Notes under the pieces: generated by a model
The model's input: the letters and a program-made list of their open reading frames with translations, nothing else
Told to the model about the DNA's origin: nothing
Database searches by the model: none
NCBI RefSeq assembly: GCF_005889735.1
Contig: NZ_VCKY01000079.1
Location: 1-41,426, forward strand
Length of the DNA stretch: 41,426 bases
Reading direction: 5' to 3'
DNA from: Nonomuraea turkmeniaca
GTDB taxonomy: Bacteria; Actinomycetota; Actinomycetes; Streptosporangiales; Streptosporangiaceae
Position numbers and translations under genes: made by a program
Shown here: positions 14,281 to 22,559 of the stretch, one piece after another
Layout of the letters: the number at the start of each line of letters is the position of its first letter
Position numbering within the stretch: position 1 is the stretch's first letter

Positions 14281-15183
14281 ATGACCGACACCGAGATCGA
14301 GATCACCGCAGACCTGGTCCGCGACCTGCTGCAGGAGCAACATCCAGACCTTGCAGGGCTGGCCATCCGCGAGGTGGCGGGCGGCTGGGGCAACCAAATG
14401 TGGCGCCTCGGGGACGAGTTGGCCGTACGCATGCAGCGCATGGACCCTACTCCGGAGCTCCAGCTCAAGGAGCGGCGGTGGCTACCTGTGCTGGCCCCGC
14501 GCCTGCCGCTCCCGGTGCCGACCCCGGTGCGGTTCGGCGAGCCGTCCGAGCGCTTCCCCAAGCACTGGACCGTGATGACGTGGGTTCCCGGCGAACCGCT
14601 GGACCACGGCTCGATCAGCCGCGGCGCCCACGCGGCCGACACGCTGGCGAGCTTCCTCAGGGCGCTCCATGTGGAGGCGCCCGCCGAGGCCCCGGCCAGT
14701 TCGCACTTCGGCGCTCACCCCAAGAGGTGCACGGGCGGCTTCGAGCAGTTCTTGCAGGCTATTGACCCCGACGCCGTCGGCGATGTCCACGCCGTCCGGG
14801 CCGTTTGGGCCGATGCCGTCGCGGCCCCCGAGTGGGAGGGCCCGTCGGTGTGGGTGCATGGCGACCTCCATCCCGCGAATGTCGTCGTCTCGGACGGAAC
14901 GCTCTCGGGCGTGATCGATTTCGGTGACTTGTTCGCCGGCGATCCCGCGTGGGACCTCAGCGCCGCGTGGGTGCTGCTCCCGGCGGGCGCGACCGCACGG
15001 TTCTTCGACGCGTACGCGAACGCGGACGAGGCGGCGATCCGGCGCGCCCGCGGGCTGGCCGCTATGAAGAGCCTCTTCCTGATGCTCATGGGGCAGAACG
15101 GAGATCGCGGCCTTCCCGGCGGCAAACCGAACTGGGGACCTGCAGGCCGGGCGGCACTTGATCGTGTTCTGAAGGGCGTTTGA
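14281..15183 (+). CDS. APH-family small-molecule kinase
   Basis: 300 aa, intact. The kinase-like fold is clear: N-lobe with LAVRMQR (probable ATP-site lysine replaced by Arg/Met context), hinge VMTWVPGEPL, the catalytic loop HGDLHPANV with D195, and the metal-binding IDFGD with D213. Family members phosphorylate aminoglycosides, macrolides, hydroxyurea, homoserine or unknown metabolites; the substrate cannot be told. The ATG at 14281 lacks a ribosome site, and TACTGT ends 8 bases upstream, which suggests a leaderless message. It is unrelated in detail to the phosphotransferase relic 280 bases away (different catalytic-loop wording). Confidence 0.9.
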   Translation: MTDTEIEITADLVRDLLQEQHPDLAGLAIREVAGGWGNQMWRLGDELAVRMQRMDPTPELQLKERRWLPVLAPRLPLPVPTPVRFGEPSERFPKHWTVMTWVPGEPLDHGSISRGAHAADTLASFLRALHVEAPAEAPASSHFGAHPKRCTGGFEQFLQAIDPDAVGDVHAVRAVWADAVAAPEWEGPSVWVHGDLHPANVVVSDGTLSGVIDFGDLFAGDPAWDLSAAWVLLPAGATARFFDAYANADEAAIRRARGLAAMKSLFLMLMGQNGDRGLPGGKPNWGPAGRAALDRVLKGV

Positions 15184-15248
15184 TGCACACTTCTTGAACT
15201 TGTTCTCAATCTTGGTTGAGGGCCATGCGGCAGCCCACCTTCGTGGGT

Positions 15249-15635
15249 TCATCGATCACCGCGTGTGGTGGGGATGCCAAGGTCCACGGCCGTATGCTGC
15301 CCGTGGCCCCGATCGAGCTGGCGGAGCTTCTCCTCGGCGCCAGCCAGACTGACCTGGAATCCTTCAATGTCGTGCGGGGAGGACGTGAGCGGTGCGCCGC
15401 CAGCGTCGGTGAGCCCGGTGCCCGCGATCGCACCGATCAGCAGCGTGCGCAGGAACGTGGGGGTGAAGGCCCGGTGCTCGGCGCCGATCTGCCGTTGAAA
15501 CAGCAGTGGCATCGGCGGGTTCCAGACCTTCTCACGGACGTCGTAAAACGGCGCCAGCGGGATGGCCCCAGATAGGCCGCGTACCCGGCGGATGATGGCT
15601 GACAGGACGTCCGCCAGTTCCGGGCTGACCAGCAT
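15249..15635 (-). pseudogene. Tyrosine recombinase relic (catalytic middle fused to tail)
   Basis: 128-codon frame. Its first part, LVSPELADVLSAIIRRVRG ... VWNPPMPLLFQRQIGAEHRA ... GTGLTDAGGAPLTSSPHD, matches the catalytic domain of large actinobacterial tyrosine recombinases. It stops just where the conserved HDFRR-x-F box should be. The frame then jumps to IEGFQVSLAGAEEKLRQLD, the far C-terminal tail. The Arg/His/Tyr catalytic block is therefore deleted, in frame. Confidence 0.75.
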
Positions 15636-15709
15636 TCTCTGAACTAAGAAACTTGATCCTCAGCGGTAGCACCTCACCTCGTTAGCCGTCGAAGCGGCCC
15701 AGGTAAAGG

Positions 15710-16351
15710 TCAGCCAGCTTCGGCGGAGTCGAGATGGCGGATGTCACCGAGGTTGACGACCGTGCGGTAGTGGAAGAAGTCGTCTTCGCGCAGCGTGGTG
15801 ATGCTGCCGGATGGCACCCGGAAACTGGCATAGCCAGTCGCCTTGATCGGCATCTTGATCCAGGACGCCACGACGAATGTCAGGGAGCCACCGTGAGTCA
15901 CGATGATCTGGTGTTCACACGGGCGCTGCAAGATCTCGTCCATGGCAGCGTAGATACGCTGCGCCAACACCGCCCTGGTCTCGGCACCCTCCACGCCCTC
16001 GTCGTGTTCCAACCGCTCCCCGACAGCCGGCGGCGGGACGAATCGCTGGTCAAGCCACTCCTGTGGCCTTCCCCCCGCCTCTCCGTAGGACTTCTCCCGC
16101 AGTCTGCGGTCCAAGATTGGTTTCACGCCGAACAGCTCGGCAACCTTCTCGGCCGTTTGCCGGGTGCGCCGCAGATCCGATGAGAAGAGCTCCACATCGA
16201 CGCCGTCCGGGATCTGGGGCCGCAGCGCCTGAGCAATGGAGGCTGCCACGCTGAGGCCCACCGGCGTCAGTTGCGAATCATGCCAGCCGCCGACGATCCC
16301 CTCGACGTGGTGCGTCGCCTCCGGATGGGTGACGACGTAAATGGTGCGCAT
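15710..16351 (-). CDS. Histidine phosphatase superfamily protein
   Basis: 213 aa. The fold is recognisable from IYVVTHPEATHH at the N-terminus, LFSSDLRRTRQTAEKVAE, EKSYGEAGG and IIVTHGGSLTFVVASW (second catalytic His). In most members the first motif is RHG; here it is T8-H9-P10, so the nucleophile His is kept but the flanking Arg is replaced. Activity may be altered. The ATG at 16349-16351 follows AGGAAGAG. The gene sits alone between two recombinase relics and may have come in as their cargo (inference). Typical substrates are phosphosugars or nucleotides. Confidence 0.88.
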   Translation of the reverse strand: MRTIYVVTHPEATHHVEGIVGGWHDSQLTPVGLSVAASIAQALRPQIPDGVDVELFSSDLRRTRQTAEKVAELFGVKPILDRRLREKSYGEAGGRPQEWLDQRFVPPPAVGERLEHDEGVEGAETRAVLAQRIYAAMDEILQRPCEHQIIVTHGGSLTFVVASWIKMPIKATGYASFRVPSGSITTLREDDFFHYRTVVNLGDIRHLDSAEAG

Positions 16352-16531
16352 GAGTGAGCTCTTCCTGGAGGAGGCTTTTTTGAGTGATCTTAAGAGTGGT
16401 TCAGGAGTTCTCTGAATTCGATGATCACGGCTCTGTCGCCGACCGTGGTCACGGGATATCCGCGGCGATGGTGCGACCGACGACGTGGGAGAAGTGCGAC
16501 ATCTGGATGTCCGAGATGCTCCTGTTGCTGA

Positions 16532-16753
16532 TCATCGCCTGGTGCTGAGAGTCGGTATTCCGAGGTTGACGGTGGTGCCGGAGCGGCGGTCGATCTGGGC
16601 AAGCTTGTCTTGGGCGCCGGCGAGGCTGACCTTGAGGCCTTCAACCTCGCCGAGCCAGCCTTCGCGTTCCGCTTCGGCGATGCGGGCTTCGAGGTTGTCG
16701 CGGATCTCGGCGATGCGGTCGCGTTGCTCGGTGACGGCCAGTGGAGCGGGCAA
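16532..16753 (-). pseudogene. C-terminal tail of a second tyrosine recombinase
   Basis: 73-codon frame reading TEQRDRIAEIRDNLEARIAE, then GWLGEVEGLKVSLAGAQDKL and VNLGIPTLS. This is the standard coiled tail and end of the large actinobacterial tyrosine recombinases, with the natural stop preserved. The catalytic domain that should precede it is missing; an N-terminal piece lies further up at 16887-17480 in the same direction. The tail is related to, but clearly diverged from, that at 15249-15400. Confidence 0.7.
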
Positions 16754-16886
16754 CGCAGGCAGCTTTAACCGAACTGATCTTGATCGGCTGATGGAGTGAC
16801 GGTTTCAGAGCCTGGTGACGGATGGTGACTGACTGATCCTGTTGGCCTTGGGCCCTCGGCGTGTCGCGGGGATGCGGCCGGCGTAC

Positions 16887-17740
16887 TCATTGGAGCGCCG
16901 AGCGTCGGCGGCGCGATAGAGCGAGCCGGCGTCGTGGCAGGTCGATGTCAGTGACGATGACCGTGACCTCCTCGCCTTCCTGGACTACTTGGTCGGGTGT
17001 CTCGATGGATGCGGTGGAGAGCTCACTGGGTTCGGTGACCTGAGCGGCCGCGAGAAGCCCGGCAGTCGCCTTACTGCGGCGGTCGGCGGTGCTGACCAGC
17101 ACGGGAAGCACGGGAAGCACGGGAAGGCGCTCGCGAGTGCGCCGGTCCATCCGTGCCTTGCGGTGCTTGCGTTCTTTGGCCTTTCGGATCTCGTCGTCGC
17201 TGATCGGGCAGGGAACAACCCACGGTCCCCAGCGGGCCGGTTCCTCCGCGGCCCAGGGGCGATGTCGAGGTAGCGGGCTCGGACTCGCATGAGCTCGTCC
17301 TTGGCGTTCAGCCTGGTGCTGGTGACCTCGATCGTGGCTCCGTCGGAGCCGATGGTCGTTCGTCTCTTGACGCTCAGGTCTTCTTTCCATGCGGGGGCCA
17401 GGGCCGGCGACAGCTGTAGCGAGTTGATGCCCGGCGACAGCGTCTCGATCCGGCTCCAGAACAGTCCCGCAAGGGTCCGCGAAATCGCGTCGGGCCGGGC
17501 TCCGGCCGCTTGGTGCCCTTGGTGACTATCAGATGCGGGTTGCTGGTGCGCTGAGTCTCGCGGTGCGCCACGCACCGCTGCACGGTGCTCCAGCTGACCG
17601 GATGGGACACGAGGTGGGGGCGTTGGGGCGTTGCCCGAGGCGGATGGCGCGCGTGGCGGCATCGATGTCGTCCAGGCGCAGGTGACGGACCTCGCTGCTG
17701 GAGGCGCCAACCCGCGCCCGGTACGAACTTTCCTCGCCTG
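16887..17740 (-). pseudogene. Shattered N-terminal parts of tyrosine recombinase(s)
   Basis: Pieces in different minus-strand frames. 17740-17500 reads SSSEVRHLRLDDIDAATRAI then SHPVSWSTVQRCVAHRETQR and TSNPHLIVTKGTK. 17480-17260 reads AISRTLAGLFWSRIETLSPG ... STRLNAKDELMRVRARYLDIA. 17260-17050 reads RWGPWVVPCPISDDEIRKAK ... MDRRTRERLPVLPVL. The last two belong to the N-terminal domain of the large recombinase whose tail is at 16532-16753. The first looks like the C-terminal part of a smaller recombinase. A 9-base tandem repeat (ACGGGAAGC x3, 17101-17127) has lengthened the PVL stretch. Not translatable as one protein. Confidence 0.6.
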
Positions 17741-17802
17741 GGCCATGCAGAGCCGTCAGTGCTCACGATCGCTGTCCCTGCCTGCGGGAAAGATTTCGCG
17801 CC

Positions 17803-18039
17803 ATGTTCCCTGGACGCCGAGCGGGCCAGCCCTGCCGTCCCGACCATCTGTCAGCGCTCCTCAGAGAGATCGGCATCCCAGCGGCGGCAGCCCGCGGCGC
17901 CGCCATCCGGCAGCAACTCCGTGAGATGCCTGCCCCGGTCGTCGCCGATGCCCTCGGCTACCACGACAAGACCACCGCCCGACTTCTCAACGAGCTCGGC
18001 GGGGCATGGAGCAGATACGCCTCTGGAGATCACGGCTAA
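17803..18039 (+). pseudogene. C-terminal fragment of a tyrosine recombinase, opposite strand
   Basis: 78-codon plus-strand frame: HLSALLREIGIPAAAARGAA then IRQQLREMPAPVVADALGYH and TTARLLNELGGAWSRYASGD. It matches the last about 70 residues of actinobacterial tyrosine recombinases (A-x-x-L-G-Y-H-x-x-T-x-x-x-x). It lacks everything upstream and lies head-on to the minus-strand pieces, marking a rearrangement junction near 17740-17800. Confidence 0.6.
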
Positions 18040-18059
18040 CCCAGCGCTAGGGTGACGCC

Positions 18060-18632
18060 GTGATCAACAAGCCACCAGGAGGGGGCTGCCACGGTGCTGT
18101 CGTGATCACCAACCTCGTCATTGCTTGGTGGGTGAGCGTCCCCTTCAGCTATGCCGAATCCGGCGTGGCAGTGATCTTCGCTCTCGTGCCGCTGGTGTTG
18201 TACTGGGCTGTCCGCCTCCTCGTGGCGTTGACACACGACGCCAGCGCAGTGCGGCGCCGATTCCTCGGCTGGCTCCCGTTACCCCTGATCGTCTTGGTGC
18301 TGTGGGCTGCCGTCGACGCCGACCTGCCCTTCAAGACGCGCTTCGCCCTCTTCCAGTCCAGCATGGAGCGCTTCGCCCAGGACGTCCTGCGCGGCGGCGC
18401 GCAGGACCTTCCTGTTTGCGCGTGGACAGGACTCTTTCCGGTATGCGGCCACGTTCTCGCAGAGGAGGACGAATTCACCGGCGTCGAACTACAGATCAGC
18501 GATTGGCCGATCACGGGCTCGCGATGCTTCGTGTGGGCTACTCACGGTCAACCGCGCGCCGACGACTACGAATACGGTCTCAGGCATCTTACCGGTCCCT
18601 GGTGGGGTTGCCGAGGGTGGGACGGCTGGTAA
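18060..18632 (+). CDS. Hypothetical membrane protein
   Basis: 190 aa from a GTG at 18060 preceded by AGGGTG. Three hydrophobic spans lie in the first 90 residues (AVVITNLVIAWWVSV, VAVIFALVPLVLYWAVRLLV, FLGWLPLPLIVLVLWAAV). A soluble C-terminal part of about 100 residues follows, with paired cysteines (VCAWTGLFPVCGH, RCFVW ... WWGC) and many Trp, presumably outside the cell. I do not recognise a family. It stands alone after the recombinase fragment and may be its former cargo. Confidence 0.75.
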   Translation: MINKPPGGGCHGAVVITNLVIAWWVSVPFSYAESGVAVIFALVPLVLYWAVRLLVALTHDASAVRRRFLGWLPLPLIVLVLWAAVDADLPFKTRFALFQSSMERFAQDVLRGGAQDLPVCAWTGLFPVCGHVLAEEDEFTGVELQISDWPITGSRCFVWATHGQPRADDYEYGLRHLTGPWWGCRGWDGW

Positions 18633-18644
18633 TCAACTATCGGT

Positions 18645-18668
18645 CTCGACACCTCGACACCTCGACAC
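18645..18668. repeat. Three tandem copies of CTCGACAC
   Basis: Exact 8-base unit repeated at 18645-18652, 18653-18660 and 18661-18668, just after the membrane protein gene. Probably replication slippage; no function visible. Confidence 0.7.
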
Positions 18669-18810
18669 GCGCAGCGGACGACGCGACAACTCTTCACGGG
18701 TCACACACGGTGACCGTTGGAAAGAGCGCGGAGAAGAGTAAGCGACAGTTGAATACGTGACCTCAACAGTGAGTATCGACCCCGTGTCCGGCGATCGTAC
18801 GGTGGGTGAG

Positions 18811-19296
18811 TCATCGCACCACTTCCGCGTTGATCTGCAGCCAGACGGTCGGCGACCACTGGGTGCACCTGGACCTGCCACCCCCGCTGCCGCGGTTGCA
18901 GGCCTGGACGGTGAAGGGATAGGCCCGCGGCTCGGAGCCCGAAACATGCCACGTCGTGACCCGCTTCGATCCACCAGGGACCTCGCGCTGATTCCCGTAG
19001 CCGCGAATATTGTAATGAGTTGATTTATACCCGCCGTAGTACACCTTCATGGTGCCGGCGCATGAATCGTAGATGGCGCCCAAATAGGGGCTGGCGTCGA
19101 ACTTGTACCGAGGAGGGTATCCGCCGATGTTCCGGCCGCCCGCGCCGGAGGTGAGGGTGCCCAGATTAACGTAGCAGTCGGCCGACTTCGCATGCTGAGC
19201 CGCGTCGGCGGTGGCAGCCGTCGGCAGCATGATGCCCGCCGCGGTGAGAACGGCCGCGGCGACGGCCATTGCGCGAGGAAGGTTCAGGTTATTCAT
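18811..19296 (-). CDS. Small secreted protein
   Basis: 161 aa from the ATG at 19294-19296, which follows TAGGAGCGTC. A Sec signal peptide (positive start, hydrophobic AMAVAAAVLTAAGIML, then TAATADAAQHA as cleavage region) leaves a mature domain of about 125 residues. This domain has several cysteines (DCYVNLG, DSCAGTM, QACNRG, SRCTQW), many Gly and Tyr, and the end QWSPTVWLQINAEVVR. It suggests a small beta-rich exported domain, perhaps disulfide-bonded; no family identified. Transcribed toward the membrane protein. Confidence 0.82.
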   Translation of the reverse strand: MNNLNLPRAMAVAAAVLTAAGIMLPTAATADAAQHAKSADCYVNLGTLTSGAGGRNIGGYPPRYKFDASPYLGAIYDSCAGTMKVYYGGYKSTHYNIRGYGNQREVPGGSKRVTTWHVSGSEPRAYPFTVQACNRGSGGGRSRCTQWSPTVWLQINAEVVR

Positions 19297-19419
19297 GACG
19301 CTCCTACCCAGACGATTTGCTCTGGGCTCAGTACATGACGGGGAACAGTGGAACGGCATGAGTACCCCCTACTCAATTCCCGGACGCGATTTCCGGTACC
19401 TGGCCGGGTAGGGCGATAC

Positions 19420-19605
19420 GTGACAGAGCTGCGGGATGTGCTCGTCGTCGGTGGCGGTCCAGCGGGCGCGGCGGCCGCCTTGCGGCCGAACGGTTGCGTC
19501 CGCAGGCCGACGTCCTGCTGCTGGACCGCGAGGACTTCCGGCGCGACAAGGCGTGCGGCAACGGCATCGCCGGGCAAGGGCGCGATGAGCTGGACGTGGT
19601 TCACG
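19420..19605 (+). pseudogene. Relic of an FAD-dependent geranylgeranyl-reductase-type oxidoreductase
   Basis: From a GTG at 19420 the plus strand reads TELRDVLVVGGGPAGAAAAL, the FAD-binding GxGxxG start. After a frameshift near 19490 it continues RPQADVLLLDREDFRRDKAC and GNGIAG, the next conserved block (D-R-x-x-F-P-R-D-K-x-C-G-D-G-I). Homology then fades. Only the first about 60 residues of a roughly 400-residue enzyme remain. Confidence 0.6.
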
Positions 19606-20030
19606 TTCACGGTGCTGCGCGTCCCGACCCAGGGAGCTGCAGTGGGTGGGCGGTGCACGTGAACACGGACCAGGTAGGGCGGTGCGGTCCCGCGCTGCCG
19701 CATCGGCGCACCCCGCACCCACAACTGCCGCCCGCCCCAGGTAGCCTGCTCAGGAAGCCCAGCCAAGAGGCCCTACCGACATAGTCAGGCCCACTCCACC
19801 CTTCCGCGCGCACCTGCTGTTCGAGAGCGACCTGCTGCCGCAGGTATCACGGAAGGTCACTACCGCGCCCCCTCGGCGTCGAGAACTCGCGATAGTTGAA
19901 CAGGCGACTCCCCACCAGTAAAACGCCGGATCCGACGGCCGGCGTTCGTACCCTTCGACGCCGACCACCACTCCTCACCGACCACCCGGACGACCTGGGC
20001 GAGACCGTGATGGGGGAGTAGCGTGAGGCA

Positions 20031-21389
20031 ATGGATCGTCGCATCTTCGGCCTGGAGAACGAGTACGGCGTCACATGCACATTCAGGGGCCAGCGCAGGC
20101 TGTCCCCCGATGAGGTGGCCCGGTACCTGTTCCGGCGGGTCGTGTCCTGGGGCCGATCGAGCAACGTCTTCCTGCCCAACGGCGCACGTCTGTACCTGGA
20201 CGTCGGCAGCCATCCCGAGTACGCCACGCCCGAGTGCGACAGCGTGATCGAACTGGTCACGCATGACAAGGCGGGGGAACGCATCCTGGAGGGCCTGCTC
20301 GTCGACGCCGAGAAGCGGCTGCGCGAGGAGGGCATCGCAGGTGACATCTACCTGTTCAAGAACAACACCGACTCGGCCGGCAACTCTTACGGCTGCCACG
20401 AGAACTACTGTGTGGGCCGGCACGGCGAGTTCGGGCGGCTGGCGGACGTGCTGATCCCGTTCCTGGTCACCCGGCAGATCATCTGCGGGGCGGGCAAGGT
20501 GCTGCAGACCCCGCGCGGCGCTGTCTACTGCGTGTCGCAGCGGGCCGAGCACATCTGGGAGGGCGTCTCCAGCGCCACCACCCGGTCCCGGCCGATCATC
20601 AACACCCGTGACGAGCCGCACGGTGACGCCGAGCGGTTCCGTCGCCTGCACGTCATCGTGGGCGACTCCAACATGAGCGAGACCACGATGCTGCTCAAGG
20701 TCGGCGCGACCGACCTGGTGCTGCGCATGATCGAGGCGGGCACGGTGATGCGCGACCTGTCGCTGGAGAACCCGATCAGGGCGATCCGCGAGGTCTCCCA
20801 CGACATGACCGGTCGCCGCCGGGTGCGCCTGGCCAACGGGCGCGAGGCCTCCAGCCTGGAGATCCAGCAGGAGTACCTGTCGAAGGCGAAGGACTTCGTC
20901 GACCGGCGCGGCGGCGACGCCATCGCGCACCGGGTGCTGGAGCTGTGGGAGCGCACGCTGCGCGCGGTCGACACCGGCGACCTCGACCTGGTGTCGCGGG
21001 AGATCGACTGGGTGACGAAATACCAGCTCATCGAGCGCTACCGGAAGAAGTACGATCTGCCGCTGTCGTCGCCGCGGGTTGCGCAGCTCGACCTCGCCTA
21101 CCACGACGTGCACCGCAAGCGCGGCCTGTTCTACCTGCTGCAGAAGCGCGGCTCGGTGGAGCGGGTGGCATCCGACCTGAAGATCTTCGAGGCCAAGTCG
21201 GTGCCGCCGCAGACGACCCGGGCGCGGCTGCGCGGTGAGTTCATCCGCAAGGCGCAGGAGAAGCGCCGCGACTTCACCGTCGACTGGGTGCATCTCAAGC
21301 TGAACGACCAGGCGCAGCGCACCGTCCTGTGCAAGGACCCGTTCCGCAGTGTGGACGAGCGGGTGGACAAACTCATCGCCGGCATGTGA
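20031..21389 (+). CDS. pafA: Pup--protein ligase PafA
   Basis: 452 aa, full length. It opens MDRRIFGLENEYGVTCTFRG and ends FRSVDERVDKLIAGM, both characteristic of PafA rather than Dop. Glu9 and Asp57 (LYLDVGSHPEYATPECD) are the metal-binding/catalytic acidic residues expected in this glutamine-synthetase-like fold. PafA uses ATP to attach the prokaryotic ubiquitin-like protein Pup to lysines of substrates for the actinobacterial proteasome. Unusually, no pup, dop, prcA/prcB or arc lies within 20 kb on either side; flanks are relics. It is either the genome's detached single copy or a second copy. TAGCGT ends 6 bases before the ATG, so the transcript could be leaderless. All conserved blocks are present, so I expect it is functional. 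Confidence 0.96.
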   Translation: MDRRIFGLENEYGVTCTFRGQRRLSPDEVARYLFRRVVSWGRSSNVFLPNGARLYLDVGSHPEYATPECDSVIELVTHDKAGERILEGLLVDAEKRLREEGIAGDIYLFKNNTDSAGNSYGCHENYCVGRHGEFGRLADVLIPFLVTRQIICGAGKVLQTPRGAVYCVSQRAEHIWEGVSSATTRSRPIINTRDEPHGDAERFRRLHVIVGDSNMSETTMLLKVGATDLVLRMIEAGTVMRDLSLENPIRAIREVSHDMTGRRRVRLANGREASSLEIQQEYLSKAKDFVDRRGGDAIAHRVLELWERTLRAVDTGDLDLVSREIDWVTKYQLIERYRKKYDLPLSSPRVAQLDLAYHDVHRKRGLFYLLQKRGSVERVASDLKIFEAKSVPPQTTRARLRGEFIRKAQEKRRDFTVDWVHLKLNDQAQRTVLCKDPFRSVDERVDKLIAGM

Positions 21390-21402
21390 CCGAGCGGCCG
21401 GC

Positions 21403-21624
21403 TGGCATCGCGTCCACGGCCACGCCACTCTGCGTCTGTACGGCACCAGATCGCGCGCGGCTCACGCGGGCGGTCACGCCTTCTCCTGGCTCGTCGATCA
21501 CGTCGACCGGGCCGTCACTCCCCCACTCGTCGGCCGCTACACCGCCGCGGTCGGCGGCGAACTGTTCTCCGCCGTCGCCACCCTGACCGAGCTCACCGGT
21601 TGGATGGCGTTCGATCAGCACCAC
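21403..21624 (+). pseudogene. Fragment of an XRE/TPR-type regulator
   Basis: Reads HATLRLYGTRSRAAHAGGHA then FSWLVDHVDRAVTPPL and YTAAVGGELFSAVATLTELT and GWMAFD, matching the mid-part of a large actinomycete family of helix-turn-helix/TPR regulators. Neither the helix-turn-helix nor the TPR tail is present; similarity ends within DQH. It starts right after the pafA stop. Confidence 0.5.
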
Positions 21625-22095
21625 AGTCACGGTGGTCTCCTCGACCGGATCGGGTGGGAGCGGATGACGTGTGCAGGCACTGTCGCGCCATGAAGGCTGC
21701 TGGCGCCGATGTGATCACCAAAGCGGAGCTCCGTAATCCGCGACGACATGGATTCCCCACTTCCGGCCTTTCCGAGGCACCCTGTCCCCCTAAGGACCCG
21801 CGGCCAACCGCATCCGATCGCCACATACGCGACGGCGCGGCGAATGAAGCGACTCAATTCGCCAATAAAATGCGCCCGTCGCGCTTCCGTCATGCAGTCG
21901 CCGAGTCGCTTTGACCAAGAAGAGCTCGGTGAGCGGAGCCATCCGCCAGCCATCCCGGGAGCATTTACCCGGAGCCGTGGCCGCCATTCCATCGACCGAT
22001 GAGCCGTGGGTACGTGTCGAGCAGCTGGTGCGTGAGGGGTCGCCGCTCGCACCGTGCCACTTTGCCGCGCCCGTGGATCGGATGCCATCGGACCG
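21625..22095. other. Intergenic stretch without a supported gene
   Basis: About 470 bases between the XRE/TPR fragment and the first HxlR gene. Several open frames exist on both strands but none shows a conserved motif. It is locally A/T-richer around 21840-21880. Confidence 0.4.
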
Positions 22096-22548
22096 CTATT
22101 CAGCCGGCTGACGCGATCGCAGCCGGACCTGAACGTCCGCCAAGTCGACGTCATCGCCGCAGGCGGCACACTGAATCTCGTGCTCAACCTCTGTGTCGCA
22201 CTGCTGGTGCACGAACTCCACCGGTCCCGGGCCGATCCATTGATCGCCCCATCGCGTCAGCGAGACGATGACCGGCTTGAGTGACTGGCCCATCTCGGTC
22301 AGCAGATACTCCTGGTGACCCGGCCGGGACTCCAGAGCATGTGTCCGGAAGATCCCTGCCTCGACCAGAGTGTTGAGGCGCTTGGCCAGAATGTTCGGCG
22401 CAATGGCCAGGCTGCTCTGAAACTGGGAGTACCGGGTGAAATGCCGGAAGAGCGCGTCGCGCAGAATCAGCAGGCTCCAGCGTTCGCCGACCAGCTCCAG
22501 CGCCCGCGCTGCCGCGCAATCCTGGCCTTCGTACATCCGCCCCAGCAT
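22096..22548 (-). CDS. HxlR-family regulator (first)
   Basis: 150 aa from the ATG at 22546-22548 (GGGGAG four bases upstream). The winged helix is typical: CAAARALELVGERWSLLILR, DALFRHFTRYSQFQSSLAIA, NILAKRLNTLVEAGI and the wing RPGHQEYLLTEMGQSL. HxlR proteins respond to reactive electrophiles or aromatic compounds, often through a cysteine. This one has a C-terminal CxxC-like pair (QCAACGDDVD) also present in the next HxlR. Its upstream side holds the same motif as the other HxlR promoters, but no divergent target gene survives there. Confidence 0.9.
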   Translation of the reverse strand: MLGRMYEGQDCAAARALELVGERWSLLILRDALFRHFTRYSQFQSSLAIAPNILAKRLNTLVEAGIFRTHALESRPGHQEYLLTEMGQSLKPVIVSLTRWGDQWIGPGPVEFVHQQCDTEVEHEIQCAACGDDVDLADVQVRLRSRQPAE

Positions 22549-22559
22549 GCGTCTCCCCG

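Noticed and set aside
16390..16644. 84-codon minus-strand frame ending VGDRAVIIEFRELLNHS
   Set aside because: No ribosome site, no family likeness, and overlaps the recombinase tail in another frame; possibly a scrap of a former gene but not supportable.
18645..18668. Short tandem repeats as a CRISPR remnant
   Set aside because: Units are 8 bases and contiguous, without spacers; slippage explains them.
19860..21446. 528-codon minus-strand frame over pafA
   Set aside because: Shadow of pafA, which is unmistakable on the plus strand.
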